DNA from: an uncultured Rhodospirillaceae bacterium
GTDB taxonomy: Bacteria > Pseudomonadota > Alphaproteobacteria > Rhodospirillales > Casp-alpha2
Length of the DNA: 7,078 bases
Reading direction: 5' to 3'
NCBI GenBank assembly: GCA_913048145.1
Contig: CAJWVP010000153.1
Span: forward strand, 1 to 7,078
Positions 6,487 to 7,078 of this stretch are shown piece after piece (position 1 is the first letter of the stretch; each line of letters starts with the position of its first letter). The notes under the pieces were generated by a model. The model ran no database searches, had not been told where the DNA came from, and saw nothing but the letters and a program-made list of their open reading frames with translations. The position numbers and the translations under genes were made by a program.

Positions 6487-7078
6487 CTACCCGGTGATCA
6501 TGTCGCGGCCAAGTGCCCGCGACAGCAGCATGTAAACCTTACCGACGTCGGCCGACAAGAACGTCGTTCGCAACATACTCTCTTGGTCAAGATTTGCTAG
6601 ATGGTTCAGCAGGCCGCTGAAATCATTGAGGTAGCGGGTAACATACTCGCGGAATTCCGCATCCCGCTGGTACTTGTCGCGCACGATATTGAGTTTCGCT
6701 TTTTCCCGGAAACCCAACATCTTTCGAACAAATATACCGGTTTCGCCCTTGCTGAAGCGACGCAATTCGTCTTCGGTAATCGTCGTTTCGAGCACGCGGT
6801 TCATGTCGACCGCAAGCGACTCCAACTGTTCGTTTACGAAGGTCGCCTGCTGCATGAAATCAGAAACTGCCGCCTGGCCGCGACGCTCTTTTAGAAGCTC
6901 GACAAGCGCACTAGCCTCGTTGATAACTTCACGCATATCGCGAGTCTGCCCTTCCAAAAGTCTACCCGCTTCTTCGGCGCTCTTGGCGGCCGTTGCCATG
7001 GATACTGTTTGAGAGCGCATATGCTGATCCCACGCAGCCACCTTCGTCAGTGCCGCTTCGGTCGTCGAACTGAGTTCG
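6487..7078 (-). CDS. Coiled-coil protein of unknown function, 3' part only
   Basis: The frame is open to the window edge, so the start lies outside. About 196 residues of the C-terminal part are visible. A GTG at 7041 could be read as a start, but coding-like sequence (ELSSTTEAALTK) continues upstream in frame without a stop, so I treat the gene as partial. The first roughly 90 visible residues are rich in Ala, Glu, Gln, Leu and Arg with heptad-like spacing and look like the end of a long coiled coil. The rest is a compact charged region with stretches such as RRFSKGETGIFVRKMLGF, REYVTRYLNDFSGLL and FLSADVGKVYMLLSRALGR. There is no signal peptide or membrane segment in the visible part. I do not recognise a named family, although the tail looks like a conserved domain of alphaproteobacterial hypothetical proteins. 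It could belong to a structural, chemotaxis-related or chromosome-associated coiled-coil protein; none of these can be supported here. Confidence 0.75.
   Translation of the reverse strand, partial: ELSSTTEAALTKVAAWDQHMRSQTVSMATAAKSAEEAGRLLEGQTRDMREVINEASALVELLKERRGQAAVSDFMQQATFVNEQLESLAVDMNRVLETTITEDELRRFSKGETGIFVRKMLGFREKAKLNIVRDKYQRDAEFREYVTRYLNDFSGLLNHLANLDQESMLRTTFLSADVGKVYMLLSRALGRDMITG
6501..6524 (+). terminator. Perfect GC-rich hairpin just past the cobA stop
   Basis: TGTCGCGG (6501-6508) and CCGCGACA (6517-6524) form an eight-base-pair perfect stem with an eight-base loop, 22 bases past the cobA stop. It lies within the last codons of the convergent coiled-coil gene. No T run follows on the plus strand, so it is not a classical intrinsic terminator, but it could protect the 3' end of the cobA messenger or help terminate transcription between the converging genes. 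Confidence 0.35.

Noticed and set aside
1..7078. CRISPR array, insertion sequence, tRNA or phage genes
   Set aside because: I saw no repeated spacer-like units, no terminal repeats with a transposase, no tRNA-like cloverleaf and no phage structural genes on either strand.

Overview
The window looks like an ordinary chromosomal segment of a free-living, aerobic alphaproteobacterium, possibly from the Rhodospirillales. That placement is inferred from the style of the proteins: a SoeA-like sulfite dehydrogenase, a COX15-type heme A synthase, a lipoprotein CtpA protease and a coiled-coil protein. There is no RNA gene in the window to confirm it. I see no CRISPR array, transposase, tRNA or rRNA, and no convincing undescribed system.

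Layout. Positions 2-151 (minus strand) hold a short, very GC-rich fragment of an unrecognised protein. It abuts the broken 3' end of a molybdopterin oxidoreductase gene (76-2445, minus). That gene resembles soeA, the catalytic subunit of the cytoplasmic membrane-bound sulfite dehydrogenase SoeABC, and it lacks its C-terminal cofactor-binding domain. An AT-rich intergenic region (2446-2705) follows. Next come a C-terminal processing protease, ctpA (2706-4229, minus, TTG start with a strong ribosome binding site), and the heme A synthase gene ctaA/COX15 (4438-5577, minus). A uroporphyrinogen-III C-methyltransferase gene (cobA/SUMT, 5681-6478, plus) diverges from ctaA. The window closes with the 3' part of a coiled-coil protein gene (6487-7078, minus) that converges on cobA.

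How the genes relate. ctaA supplies heme A for cytochrome c oxidase. The SUMT makes precorrin-2 for siroheme or cobalamin. These two tetrapyrrole genes share one divergent intergenic region. A SoeA-type enzyme would oxidise cytoplasmic sulfite and pass electrons to the quinone pool, which fits an aerobic respiratory metabolism. CtpA is an envelope protease with no evident link to the others.

The most notable point is the left end. The soeA reading frame matches its family up to about residue 767, then changes abruptly into unrelated GC-rich coding sequence in another frame. This is either a real deletion or rearrangement that inactivated the gene, or a chimeric assembly join. The sequence alone cannot separate the two.
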